A stretch of DNA of 64,000 nucleotides from CAVZCK01 sp963798805. GTDB lineage: Bacteria > Pseudomonadota > Alphaproteobacteria > Rhizobiales > Rhodomicrobiaceae. A program made the position numbers and the translations under genes. Positions 33,525-42,464 of this stretch are shown here, in pieces. The notes below the pieces were generated by a model. That model did no database searches, was not told where the DNA came from, and worked only from the letters and a program-made list of their open reading frames with translations. The DNA is taken from assembly GCA_963798805.1 (NCBI GenBank), contig CAWCVC010000002.1, forward strand, positions 558,001 to 622,000, in the 5' to 3' direction. Within the stretch, counting starts at the first letter, position 1, and every line of letters starts with the position of its first letter.

Positions 33525-34346
33525 CTATTTTAGGGGCTCTTCCCTGGCGCCGAACTGATAGTTCAGGCCGATGCGAACCGTGTGGAAGGCATTCTCAGCT
33601 TTCAAATCCGCGGAACTTACGTCCTCTCCGCTGTCGAAGGACTGATCCACGCCAAGCTTGGTATCGCCCAAATTAATGTACTGATATTCGGCTTTCAGCG
33701 ACCAGCTCGGTGAGAACTTATACTCGATGCCGCCACCGACCACATAGCCGGTCGCGGTGTCGCTCTTCGATACGGTCGTCGCCGCGCCGGATAAGTCCTC
33801 CGAGAACGCCGCGGTCAATTGATCGTGAACTTTGCCGTAGGCGAAACCGCCGGTCGCATAGAGCAGCGTATTGTCGAAAGCATAACCCAGCCGACCGCGC
33901 ACCGTCCCGAACCATTTGAGGTCGGTCTTGGCCGACGCGGAGAAATTATCTTCTTCCGCCTCAAACCCGAGGGAATCTTTGCCATGAATTCCGGCGCCCT
34001 GAAAATCGGTTTCGATGCCGTAAACAAAAGCGCCCGATTGCCTATTATAGCCGAGCTGCACGCCGCCAAAGCCGCCGTTGGAGTCGATGCTGATCCCCTC
34101 GGAACCACAAAATCCACCGCAGGAAGAGCCGGAATATCCATCCAGGCCCAGCTCAGCGGATTTGGCGCTCCAGGCGTAACCGCCGTTGATGCCGACATAA
34201 AAGCCGCTCCACCCGATGGCCGGCAGGTAAGCGACAGGCTCGTCCTTCAGGCCGCCGTAAGGGCGGTAGATATCCGCAGCGCTCGCTGCAACCGATGCTC
34301 CGACCAGACAAGTTGCTCCTAGGAGAGCGGTTTGAATCAATCTCAT
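33525..34346 (-). CDS. Outer-membrane beta-barrel protein (Omp25/Omp31 type)
   Basis: 273 residues: signal peptide (IQTALLGATCLVGASVAASA), then ADIYRPYGGLKDEPVAYLPAIGWSGFYVGINGGYAWS, VQLGYNRQSGAFVYGIETDFQGAGI, GTVRGRLGYAFDNTLLYATGGFAYGKV, YVVGGGIEYKFSPSWSLKAEYQYINLG and the terminal VRIGLNYQFG. This is the 8-strand barrel of Rhizobiales Omp25/31. In the first third there is a small CGGFCG cysteine pair, unusual for the family. The ATG at 34346 is preceded by a leader with a 14-bp inverted repeat. Confidence 0.9.
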   Translation of the reverse strand: MRLIQTALLGATCLVGASVAASAADIYRPYGGLKDEPVAYLPAIGWSGFYVGINGGYAWSAKSAELGLDGYSGSSCGGFCGSEGISIDSNGGFGGVQLGYNRQSGAFVYGIETDFQGAGIHGKDSLGFEAEEDNFSASAKTDLKWFGTVRGRLGYAFDNTLLYATGGFAYGKVHDQLTAAFSEDLSGAATTVSKSDTATGYVVGGGIEYKFSPSWSLKAEYQYINLGDTKLGVDQSFDSGEDVSSADLKAENAFHTVRIGLNYQFGAREEPLK

Positions 34347-34355
34347 GATTGTCCC

Positions 34356-34453
34356 CCAAAGATTGCATAACTTCGTGGGGCGGATCATAGGAGGATCCAT
34401 AATTGGGCGGAAACCAACCCAGGAGGGAGAAGCGTCAGCTATGCAATCTTTGG
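34356..34453. promoter_or_regulatory. Inverted repeat in the omp leader
   Basis: CCAAAGATTGCATA (34356-34369) and TATGCAATCTTTGG (34440-34453) are exact reverse complements, 70 bp apart, just upstream of the omp start. As RNA they would close a large leader structure covering or near the ribosome binding site; as DNA they may be paired regulator sites. The AT-rich rest of the 380-bp gap (34347-34725) likely holds the promoter. Confidence 0.5.
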
Positions 34454-34725
34454 CTGTGAATGCCAATCCAGCACCAACCATTGGCACAAAAAGCGCATAG
34501 ATATCATGGCATTAGGTGATTATGCATATGTTGCTCGCGGGCAACGGTGTCCAAAATATACGCAATTTGAACTTATATGTGGCGGACACAAACAGCTTGG
34601 GCGGCGGGCTCGCGCGGCCTTTATTCTTTTACGCTTTTTTAGACGGCGCCGGATTGTTATCAAGGCGCAATCGCGATTCTGAAAGCCGCTTATCGGCCGT
34701 TTCGGGAGTTGCACCCCGGGACCGA

Positions 34726-35751
34726 TCAGGCCACGCCGATCCGCAACAGGTCGTGGATGTGAATGATGCCGACGGGCTTGCCGTCATCGACCACGAACAG
34801 CGCCGTGATGTTCGACCGGTTCACAAGCTCGAGCGCGGAGCTCACCAGCATATCGGGCGCGATCACCTTCGGATCCGCGGTCATGATGTCGCCGGCGGTC
34901 GTCGCCAGCAGGTCCGGCCCCATATGGCGGCGCAAATCGCCGTCCGTGATGATCCCGATCAGCTTGCCCGCTTCGTCAACAACGCCAAGGCAGCCCAAGC
35001 TCTTCTCGGTCATGGTCACCAGCGCCTCCGCCATGCGCAGCGTGGGTGCCGACAAAGGCAGCCTGTCGCCCTTATGCATGATATCGGCGACATAGCGGAG
35101 ATTGGCGCCTAACTGCCCGCCGGGATGGAAGATCTTGAAATCGGCGGCGCTGAATCCGCGCGCTTCGAGCAGTGCGATGGCGAGGCAATCGCCAGCGGCA
35201 AGCTGCATGGTGGTGGAGGTGGTCGGCGCGAGGCCATGCGGACAGGCTTCCTGAGCGGCGGGCATCCGCAGGACCACATCCGACGCCTTGCCGAGCGCGC
35301 TTTCGCTGCGCGAGGTGATGGCGACCAGCGGCACGCCGAAACGGCGGGAATAGGTGAGGATCGGGCTCAGCTCGACGGTTTCGCCGGACCAGGACAGCGC
35401 CAGGATGACGTCGTCGCGGGTGATCATGCCGAGATCGCCGTGGCTGGCCTCGCCTGGGTGCACGAAAAAGGCCGGCGTGCCGGTCGAGGCGAGCGTCGCT
35501 GCGATCTTCTGTCCGATATGGCCGCTCTTGCCCATGCCGGTGACAATGACGCGGCCGCGCGAGGCGTGGATGGTTTCGACCGCGCGGGTGAAGGCCGCGC
35601 CCAGACCGTCGTCGATCGCGTCTTTCAGGATGCCGAGGCCCCTGATCTCCAGATCGAGCGTGCGTCTCGCCGAAGCGACAGCCTCCGGGGCATCCTCGCT
35701 CACGACCTTGGAGCTACGCGCCGAGCGCATCGCCGGCTGGTTTTGCAGCAT
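34726..35751 (-). CDS. kdsD: Arabinose-5-phosphate isomerase (KdsD/KpsF type)
   Basis: 341 residues: SIS domain (IVTGMGKSGHIGQKIAATLAST and HPGEASHGDLGMI, SWSGETVEL) and two C-terminal CBS motifs (ADIMHKGDRLPL, GIITDGDLRRHM, AGDIMTADPKVI, ALFVVDDGKPVGIIHIHDLL). Converts ribulose 5-phosphate to arabinose 5-phosphate for Kdo synthesis. The ATG at 35751 (MLQNQPAMR) has GGGGGAACTGGCGAC before it; a TTG upstream is less likely. Follows galU by 48 bp on the same strand. Confidence 0.92.
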   Translation of the reverse strand: MLQNQPAMRSARSSKVVSEDAPEAVASARRTLDLEIRGLGILKDAIDDGLGAAFTRAVETIHASRGRVIVTGMGKSGHIGQKIAATLASTGTPAFFVHPGEASHGDLGMITRDDVILALSWSGETVELSPILTYSRRFGVPLVAITSRSESALGKASDVVLRMPAAQEACPHGLAPTTSTTMQLAAGDCLAIALLEARGFSAADFKIFHPGGQLGANLRYVADIMHKGDRLPLSAPTLRMAEALVTMTEKSLGCLGVVDEAGKLIGIITDGDLRRHMGPDLLATTAGDIMTADPKVIAPDMLVSSALELVNRSNITALFVVDDGKPVGIIHIHDLLRIGVA

Positions 35752-35799
35752 GTCGCCAGTTCCCCCGAGGGACGCGGCCAAGCGCCGCGAACCCGTCCC

Positions 35800-36693
35800 T
35801 TACATACTCAGCAATTTGCGCATCTCTGAGGCAAATTGTGGACCGAAATCCTTGTGGTCTAGCGCAAAGGCGGCGTTGGCCATCAGAAATCCGAGCTTCG
35901 AGCCGCAATCATAGCTGCGCCCCGAATATTTATAGGCGTAAAAGCGCTGGGATTTCATCAAGGTTTTCATGGCGTCGGTGATCTGGATCTCATTGCCGGC
36001 GCCGCGCTCCTGGCTCGACAGAATGTCGAAGATCTCCGGCTGCAGGATGTAGCGACCCATGATGATGAGGTTGCTCGGCGCGTCCTCGGCTCGCGGCTTC
36101 TCGACCATCGAGGTGATCGGCCAGAGCGGTCCCTCGCCGGCGCCGATTCCGACGATACCATAGCTGGACACGCTCTCGGGCGGCACCTCTTCGACCGCAA
36201 TGAGGTTTACCGGCTCGCCGCCGGCGGCGAGCTCCCGGTAGACATCCATCATCTGCGCCATGCAACTCGGGCCGTCGGTCTTGACCAGCACGTCGGGCAG
36301 CAGCAGCGCGAAAGGCTCGTGCCCGACGATGTCGCGGGCGCACCAGACGGCGTGGCCGAGGCCGAGCGGCTCCTGCTGGCGGGTGAAGCTGGTCTGGCCG
36401 GGGCCGGGCAGGAATTTCTCCAACTCGTGGAGTTCCGCCAGCTTGTTGCGCTGGCGCAGCGTATGCTCCAGCTCGAAGGGCCGGTCGAAATGGTCCTCGA
36501 TGACGCCCTTATTGCGGCCGGTGACAAAAATGAAGTGCTCCGCCCCGCCTTCCCGGGCCTCATCGACCACATGCTGAATGGCCGGCTGGTCGACCACCGT
36601 GAGCATTTCCTTCGGCATTGCCTTGGTGGCGGGGAGAAAACGTGTGCCTAGACCGGCAACGGGAAAGATGGCTTTACGAATTTGTCGAGTCAT
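35800..36693 (-). CDS. galU: UTP-glucose-1-phosphate uridylyltransferase
   Basis: 297 residues: AIFPVAGLGTRFLPATKAMPKEM (nucleotide-binding and catalytic Arg/Lys), FVTGRNKGVIEDHFD, LGLGHAVWCARDIVG and GAGEGPLWPITSMVEKP-type motifs, GRYILQPEIFDIL, SGRSYDCGSKLGFL. Makes UDP-glucose for polysaccharides, and can supply OtsA. The ATG at 36693 starts the conserved MTRQIRKAIFPVAG; upstream in-frame codons are not used. Confidence 0.95.
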   Translation of the reverse strand: MTRQIRKAIFPVAGLGTRFLPATKAMPKEMLTVVDQPAIQHVVDEAREGGAEHFIFVTGRNKGVIEDHFDRPFELEHTLRQRNKLAELHELEKFLPGPGQTSFTRQQEPLGLGHAVWCARDIVGHEPFALLLPDVLVKTDGPSCMAQMMDVYRELAAGGEPVNLIAVEEVPPESVSSYGIVGIGAGEGPLWPITSMVEKPRAEDAPSNLIIMGRYILQPEIFDILSSQERGAGNEIQITDAMKTLMKSQRFYAYKYSGRSYDCGSKLGFLMANAAFALDHKDFGPQFASEMRKLLSM

Positions 36694-36915
36694 TGGTCTC
36701 GCGCTATCCAGAAAATAATCGCTCAAATCGGATGCGTTCCACTTGCCAGAGTTATGGACGAAAGGCCGAAATGCGTCCAGGGCGGAATTCACGACTGTTC
36801 ATTCGGACTCAATCGCTTGTGGGCGGCAACCTTGACGCGCAGATCGGGTCTGGCATCGCCCGGCCGTCTCTGCCACTATGCGCCTGCTTTGGATAGAACA
36901 TTCGAGGGAGACGGA

Positions 36916-38319
36916 ATGTTTCGTTCGGCGATCCGCCAGACGCTCCTCGCCATCGCGCTTGCCACATTCGCCCTGCTTCCGGCGGCGCACAGTCCGGCTT
37001 CCGCGGCGGGGCCCGGTAGCTTCGAGAAATGGGTGGCCGATCTCTGGCCGGACGCCAAGGCGGCCGGGATCTCGCGCGCGACATTCGATAAGGTTTTCAG
37101 CGGCATGACGCCGGACTGCAAGCTGCCCGGCGTGTTCTGCGCCGGCAGGAAGGAAGGGGCGCCGCCGAAAAAGCTGAGCGAGCGCACCGGGCTTCCCGCA
37201 AGCTGCAACAAGGTCACCCAGACGGAATTCCTGCAGCCGGAGAAATATTTTCCGCCGAAATATCTGCGCCGCCTGGCGCTTCGCGGCCGGGACATCCTCG
37301 ACAGGCTCGAAAAGGAAGGCCCCAAGACACATCAGGATCTGCTCGAAATCGAGCGGACCTTCCGCATTCCCCGGCTAATGCTCATGGGGCTGTGGGGCCG
37401 TGAGACGGCCTTCGGCTCGTCGCCCGACGATCACAATGCGCTGCAGGCGCTCGCGTCCAGCGCCTATGCCGGCTACGAAACCCGCCGCGCCTGGTTCCGC
37501 AAGCAGCTCATCGCCGCCTTGAAAATGGTGGAGCGCGGCGATGTCGCGCCGGACAATTTCCGCAGCTCTTATGCCGGCGCCACCGGCCTCACCCAGATCA
37601 TGCCGGACGAATATCTCGGCTTCGCGGTCGACGGCGACCGCGACGGCAAGCGCGATATCTGGCGCTCCATGCCCGACGCCATGGCGACGACGGCGAATGT
37701 GCTGAAGGATCGCGGCTGGCGCAGCGAGGCGGGGAGCTGGGGTTATGAGGTCAGGCTACCGCCGCCGAGCAGGCATTTCGACTGCACGCTCGAAGACCGC
37801 GCCAATCGCTGGCCGATCCGTTATTGGGTCAGCAAATACGGACTCGCCCGCGTGCCGCGGCCGGGCGGTCAGCAGCCGCAATTTCCCAATCTGAGCCCGA
37901 TCTCCTATCTGGTGCTGCCGGCCGGGGCGCGCGGCCCCGCCTTCCTGGCGACGGAGAATTTCGACGTGCTGCGCAGCTACAACACCTCCGATCTGTACGC
38001 TCTCTTCGTCGGCCATCTTGCTGACCGGGTTGGCTGCGATTCGGACAGCCGCGAATGCACCTTCTTCACGCCTTGGCCCAAATCCAGCGCCGATGATTTC
38101 GAGTTTTCGGTCGAGAATCTGTGCCGGCTGCAGGTTGCGCTGAAGGAGCGCGGCTTTCTGCAGGGCACGCCGGACGGTCTGTTCGGCGCGGGCACGCGCG
38201 TTGCCATCGGCCGTTATCAAAAAGCCATGAACAAGCCGCCAGACTGCTATCCTTCCCGCTCGCTGTTTGCCGAGTTGGTGGGAAAGCCGCGCTCAGAGGC
38301 ACTCAACGACCGGCGTTAG
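36916..38319 (+). CDS. Lytic murein transglycosylase (MltB-type) with peptidoglycan-binding domain
   Basis: 467 residues: signal peptide (RQTLLAIALATFALLPAAHSPASA), an SLT_2 domain with FEKWVADLWPDAKAAGIS, MGLWGRETAFGSSPDD (catalytic Glu), YAGATGLTQIMPDEYLG and DGKRDIWRSMPDAMATTANVLK, and a C-terminal PG_binding_1 domain (LCRLQVALKERGFLQGTPDGLFGAGTRVAIGRYQ). It cleaves glycan strands of peptidoglycan in the periplasm. Start follows CGAGGGAGACGGA. Divergent from galU. Confidence 0.93.
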   Translation: MFRSAIRQTLLAIALATFALLPAAHSPASAAGPGSFEKWVADLWPDAKAAGISRATFDKVFSGMTPDCKLPGVFCAGRKEGAPPKKLSERTGLPASCNKVTQTEFLQPEKYFPPKYLRRLALRGRDILDRLEKEGPKTHQDLLEIERTFRIPRLMLMGLWGRETAFGSSPDDHNALQALASSAYAGYETRRAWFRKQLIAALKMVERGDVAPDNFRSSYAGATGLTQIMPDEYLGFAVDGDRDGKRDIWRSMPDAMATTANVLKDRGWRSEAGSWGYEVRLPPPSRHFDCTLEDRANRWPIRYWVSKYGLARVPRPGGQQPQFPNLSPISYLVLPAGARGPAFLATENFDVLRSYNTSDLYALFVGHLADRVGCDSDSRECTFFTPWPKSSADDFEFSVENLCRLQVALKERGFLQGTPDGLFGAGTRVAIGRYQKAMNKPPDCYPSRSLFAELVGKPRSEALNDRR

Positions 38320-38427
38320 CTCCACCCCCGACACACACGCCGACCGCTTGAACTCTGGCTGGCGATCGGGTTAGGTCTTAGGGGCGCATTTTTCCATGAA
38401 AAAGTGGCCGGAACGTCCGGTTTGAAA

Positions 38428-39720
38428 ATGATCGAGAATACAATCCGAGCCAGCCGATTTCTTCCTAAGCATCGGATTTTGCTGCTGTTTCTTCTGGCCT
38501 TGCTGATGCTGAGCGGCGTGATGTTCACCGGCAATCCCGCCCCCGCGCAGTCGCAGACCTTCGCCTTCCGCTCGCGCAGCTATATCAACCCCTTCCCGCA
38601 GACCGACCGCTATTCCCTTCACGTGATAGGCGACTATCTGGCGGCGGGCCTTGCGAGCGGTCTCAGCGAGGCCTTCGACAAGGACGGCACCATCAAGGTC
38701 GTCAATTCGACCAAGTCGTCTGCGGGTCTGGCGCGCCCGGATCGAACCAATTGGGCGGCGGATATCGACGACCTCGCCAAGGCCCAGCCGATCAACATCG
38801 CCGTGGTCATGATGGGCATCAATGACATGCGCAACATCACCACGGATACCGGCGTTGTGCGCTGGGGCACGGATGAGTGGCGGACGGCCTATTCCAACGA
38901 GGTCGACAAGCTGATCAAGGTGTTGAAGGCGAAGAATATCGCCGTCTACTGGGTCGGCCTGCCGGTGATGGCCAATTCCAAGACCAGTGAAGCCATGGCG
39001 CTCATCAACGATATCGTTCGCGAGCGCACCTATATTTCCGGCACCAAGTTCATCGACACCTGGAGCGGCTTCACTGATCAGCTTGGCGGCTTTGCCTCCT
39101 ATGGTCCCGATCTGACCGGCCAGACCAAGCGGTTGCGCGAGCCGGACGGCGTCGGCTTCACCGAACGCGGCAACCGTAAGCTGGCCAATTATGTCGAGGT
39201 GACCCTGCGCCGCGATCTCGCCGCCGCCCGCAGTGAACGCAATATCCCGCTTGCGGGCGATCAGGAGGAGCAGGCGCACCTGGCGCCGAAGCCCAACCCC
39301 GAGAACAGCAAGGCAGAGGCGGGGAAGACCGAGACGAAGCCGGGGACAAAGGACGCAGGCGCCAAGGCAGGTGCTGGCGAGGCTGCCTCGGCCGAGGCGC
39401 CTCAAGGTGCAACGCCGGCGCCGGTCGATCAAAAGCCGGCCGGGAAGGAAACGGCGGCCGCCGCCCAGACGCCGGTGGAAGCCGCGGCGATTTCTGCCTT
39501 CGCGAGCGGCTATTCTCCGCCCGGCGAAACCATTCTCGGCGATATTAATGACGGATTGACCGGTCTCGCCACAGTCTCGCCCATTTCCGACCTGAACGCT
39601 AATATCGGCGAACGCCGTCTTCCGGTCACGGAGCGGCTTTACTATAAAACTCTCGTGAAGGGGGAGGCTCTCAAACCGAAGCCCGGTCGGGCCGACGACT
39701 TTAAATGGCCCAGAGGCTGA
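38428..39720 (+). CDS. SGNH hydrolase-type protein (DUF459), membrane-anchored
   Basis: 430 residues. Membrane segment (ILLLFLLALLMLSGVMFTG), then a DUF459-type SGNH domain: HVIGDYLAAGLASGLSEAF (block I, with Asp where GDS usually has Ser nearby), NIAVVMMGINDMRNI (block III, G-x-N-D), FIDTWSGFTDQLGGFASYGPD and DGVGFTERGNRKLANYVE (block V region). A Lys/Glu/Ala-rich linker (about 275-360) and a small C-terminal tail follow. DUF459 proteins are often found with polysaccharide or envelope genes and may act on acetyl groups. The block I reads G-D-Y rather than GDS, so catalysis is uncertain. A GTG 24 bp upstream is a possible alternative start. Confidence 0.8.
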   Translation: MIENTIRASRFLPKHRILLLFLLALLMLSGVMFTGNPAPAQSQTFAFRSRSYINPFPQTDRYSLHVIGDYLAAGLASGLSEAFDKDGTIKVVNSTKSSAGLARPDRTNWAADIDDLAKAQPINIAVVMMGINDMRNITTDTGVVRWGTDEWRTAYSNEVDKLIKVLKAKNIAVYWVGLPVMANSKTSEAMALINDIVRERTYISGTKFIDTWSGFTDQLGGFASYGPDLTGQTKRLREPDGVGFTERGNRKLANYVEVTLRRDLAAARSERNIPLAGDQEEQAHLAPKPNPENSKAEAGKTETKPGTKDAGAKAGAGEAASAEAPQGATPAPVDQKPAGKETAAAAQTPVEAAAISAFASGYSPPGETILGDINDGLTGLATVSPISDLNANIGERRLPVTERLYYKTLVKGEALKPKPGRADDFKWPRG

Positions 39721-39778
39721 CCCGCAGTCTCGGGTGTGTTCGATTTGCGTCCAAAGAGTTGAGGGGTACGGGTTCACT

Positions 39779-41336
39779 ATGGAGGGTTCGGCGGGCTCGG
39801 GACGTCTACGTCACCTGATCGGTGCGACGCTTATCGGCCTCATTGCGCTCATGCTTTCCGGCTGCTTCCCGGAAGGCAAGTCCTCGGCGGGAAAGCGGCC
39901 GGGGCCGACCGCGGCGGCTGATCGCGCCGCGCTACCCTATTCGGGTGTGAACCGTTCGGCCAAAAGCGCCCCTAGCTTCGATCAGATGAGCAACGCCTCG
40001 GGCGCCGCCTCTTCCGACCCGGGCCGCCCGCCCGTCCAGGAAGCCGCGATTTTCACCACCGCGGCCACCAGCTATTCGACGGATGACGGCTCGCCTCCGC
40101 CGATCCCGACCATCGAGGATATCCCCGAAGTCCCGGCGAATGTCGCCCTGGCGCACTTCTTCTCCGCGCTCGCCAAGCTCGAAAAGGGCGGCGCCAGGAC
40201 CGTGACTATCCTTCAGCTCGGCGACGATCACATCGCGGCAGACCGCTTCTCCGGCGGCTTGCGCGAGCAGTTTCAGAGCCGTTTCGGCGATGCCGGGCGC
40301 GGCATGCTGACGCCGGGCCTGTACCTGGCGCGCGGCGTCAAATTCGACCGCGGTGGCGAATGGCAGGCGGCGCTCAGCACCGGCAATGTCCCCGGCCCTT
40401 ACGGCATTACCGGATCGAAGCTCAGCAGCGGGTCCACCAGCGCCTGGCTGCGGCTCACGGCGACCGACCAGCCCTTCACCTGGTGCGAGCTGACGTTCGA
40501 CAGCGGCCCGGAGAACGGCTCGGCTCTCATCAGCCTCGACGGCGACATGAAACAGGCGTCCGTGCGCGGCACGGCGCAAAGCTGGCGCAACATCCGCCTT
40601 GAGCACACGGCGCGCGAGCTGCTGATCCGCCCCAAGGGCGATGGGCTCATTACGCTGCATTCGATTTCCATCGGCACCGACAAGCCGGGCGTGCGCTTCG
40701 TCAATCTCGGCGTGCCCGGAGCGACGGCGCTGACGCCGCTCTCCTGGGACCGCAACTATATGCAGGCCGACATGAAGCGGCTCGCGCCCGATCTCATCAT
40801 CCTCGCCTACGGCACCGACGAGAGCTTCAACGACGATCTCGATCTGAGCGGCTATGAGACCAAGGCGAGCGCCGCCATTGCGCGCATCCGCCAGAGCGCG
40901 CCGCAGGCCTCGCTCTTGGTCGTCGGTCCGCCCGATGTCTCCATCATGCCGAAATTCGCCTCCGGCTCGAGTTCGCGCGAACGACGTCTGCCGCGCGCTC
41001 AGTGCCGCCGAGCGCTCGAACTATGCGCGGCGCCTCAGAAAGCGCGATCCGCGCCTTGCCCGCTGGCAGCCGCCGCTCAATCTCGAGGCCGTGCGTGCCA
41101 CTCTGCGCCGGCTGGCCGCCGCTCATAACGCGCTGTTCTGGGACTGGTCGAAGCTGATGGGCGGGCCTTGCGGCATTCACGCCTGGGTGCATAGCAAGCC
41201 GCCCCTCGCCGCGAACGACCATATTCACCTGACCGAAGAAGGCTCGAAGCGCTCGGCGCGGCTCTTGTTCCGCGAGCTGATGAACGCCTATGACGCGGTG
41301 AACCGCACGGCGGCGGCCGCGGCAACGGCGAAATAG
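39779..41336 (+). pseudogene. Lipoprotein SGNH-type protein, one-base insertion
   Basis: A lipoprotein signal (TLIGLIALMLSGCFPEG, lipobox LSGC) starts a secreted protein with TVTILQLGDDHIAADRFSGGL (block I-like), a carbohydrate-binding-like central sheet (WCELTFDSGPENGSALISL), VRFVNLGVPGATAL and LAPDLIILAYGTDESFN (blocks II-III). The remaining block V (PPLAANDHIHLTEEGSKRSA) is in another frame. Deleting one base near 40970 gives a 518-residue protein. It lies 58 bp after the DUF459 gene, so the pair should be co-transcribed; the D-x-I-H in block V fits the catalytic Asp-His pair. Confidence 0.78.
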
Positions 41337-41348
41337 CGGGACATACCG

Positions 41349-42461
41349 TCAGAGCAGGCGACCGGCTTCCTTCGGCCGGAGATCAAGCGCGTGGGCAAGG
41401 ACTTTGCGCATGACGCTCGGCAGGGCTTCGTGCGGCAGGTCGGCCGCCGCATACCAGGTGCAGCCATTGGGCGCTTCGCCATTGCCGGGCAGCGCGGCGG
41501 CGTAAACTTCCAACTCCAGATGAAAATGGGTGAAGGTGTGGCCGACGGTGCCGGTCAGCCGCCGCCACTCGGCCGCGAACGGAGCGGCAGCGGGGAGGGC
41601 ATCCGGATCCGGCGCCGTCTCCGTCCATGGTGTTGAGGGCACTTCCAGCATGCCGCCGAGCAGCCCTTTCGGCGGCCGCCGCCTGAGCAGCACCGCGCCA
41701 TCGCTGCGCTGCGCGACAAAGGCGGCGCCGTAGCGGACGGGCCGCTCCTTCTTCGGCGCCTTGGCAGGGATCGCCGCCGCGATGCCGCGCTCATAGGCGG
41801 CGCAATACGCCGAGACCGGGCAGACCATGCAGGAGGGCGAGCGCGGCGAGCAGAGCCCTGCGCCGAGATCCATCATGCCCTGCGTAAAATCGCCGGGCCG
41901 TTCGCGTGGCGTCAGGCTGGCCGCGAGCCGTTTGATCTCAGGCTTGGCGCCGGGAAGCGGCTCGGTGACGGCGAACAGCCGGGCGACGACACGCTCGATA
42001 TTGCCGTCGACGGCGGTCGCCGGTCGGTCGAAGGCGATCGAGGCGATAGCGGCGGCGGTATAGGCGCCGATGCCGGGCAGCGCCAGCAGCTCGGCCTCAT
42101 CCGGCGGAAAGCGCCCGCCATGACGCTCGACCACAGCCCGCGCGCAGGCATGCAGATTGCGGGGGCGCGAGTAATAGCCGAGCCCGGCCCAGGCGGCGAG
42201 CACCTGGTTGAGATCGGCGGCGGCCAGATCGGCGATGCCCGGCCAGAGCGCCAGGAATTTGCGGAAATAGGGGATGACGGCCTTCACCGTCGTCTGCTGC
42301 AGCATGATCTCCGACAGCCAGACGGCGTAAGGGTCCGGCCGGATGCCGGGCGGCTGACGCCAGGGCAGGGCGCGCGCCGCGACATCGTACCAGGCGAGCA
42401 CGGCCTCGGCGACGGAGCGGGGATCGGGCTTCGCCGCCACCTTTGCAGCAGGGCGCGCCAC
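41349..42461 (-). CDS. mutY: A/G-specific adenine glycosylase
   Basis: 370 residues. Removes adenine opposite 8-oxoguanine and so suppresses G-to-T changes. Seen: LPWRQPPGIRPDPYAVWLSEIMLQQTTV, the HhH motif LPGIGAYTAAAIASIAF with VDGNIERV (catalytic Asp), the [4Fe-4S] set C-x6-C-x2-C-x5-C (CSPRSPSCMVCPVSAYC) and a C-terminal NUDIX-like domain (AVLLRRRPPKGLLGGMLEVPS, VGHTFTHFHLELEVYAA). Start 4 bp after the LysRS stop; the two share a transcript. Confidence 0.95.
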   Translation of the reverse strand: MARPAAKVAAKPDPRSVAEAVLAWYDVAARALPWRQPPGIRPDPYAVWLSEIMLQQTTVKAVIPYFRKFLALWPGIADLAAADLNQVLAAWAGLGYYSRPRNLHACARAVVERHGGRFPPDEAELLALPGIGAYTAAAIASIAFDRPATAVDGNIERVVARLFAVTEPLPGAKPEIKRLAASLTPRERPGDFTQGMMDLGAGLCSPRSPSCMVCPVSAYCAAYERGIAAAIPAKAPKKERPVRYGAAFVAQRSDGAVLLRRRPPKGLLGGMLEVPSTPWTETAPDPDALPAAAPFAAEWRRLTGTVGHTFTHFHLELEVYAAALPGNGEAPNGCTWYAAADLPHEALPSVMRKVLAHALDLRPKEAGRLL

Positions 42462-42464
42462 GCC

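Noticed and set aside
34726..35781. Start of kdsD at a TTG at 35781
   Set aside because: An ATG with a good ribosome binding site lies 30 bp downstream.
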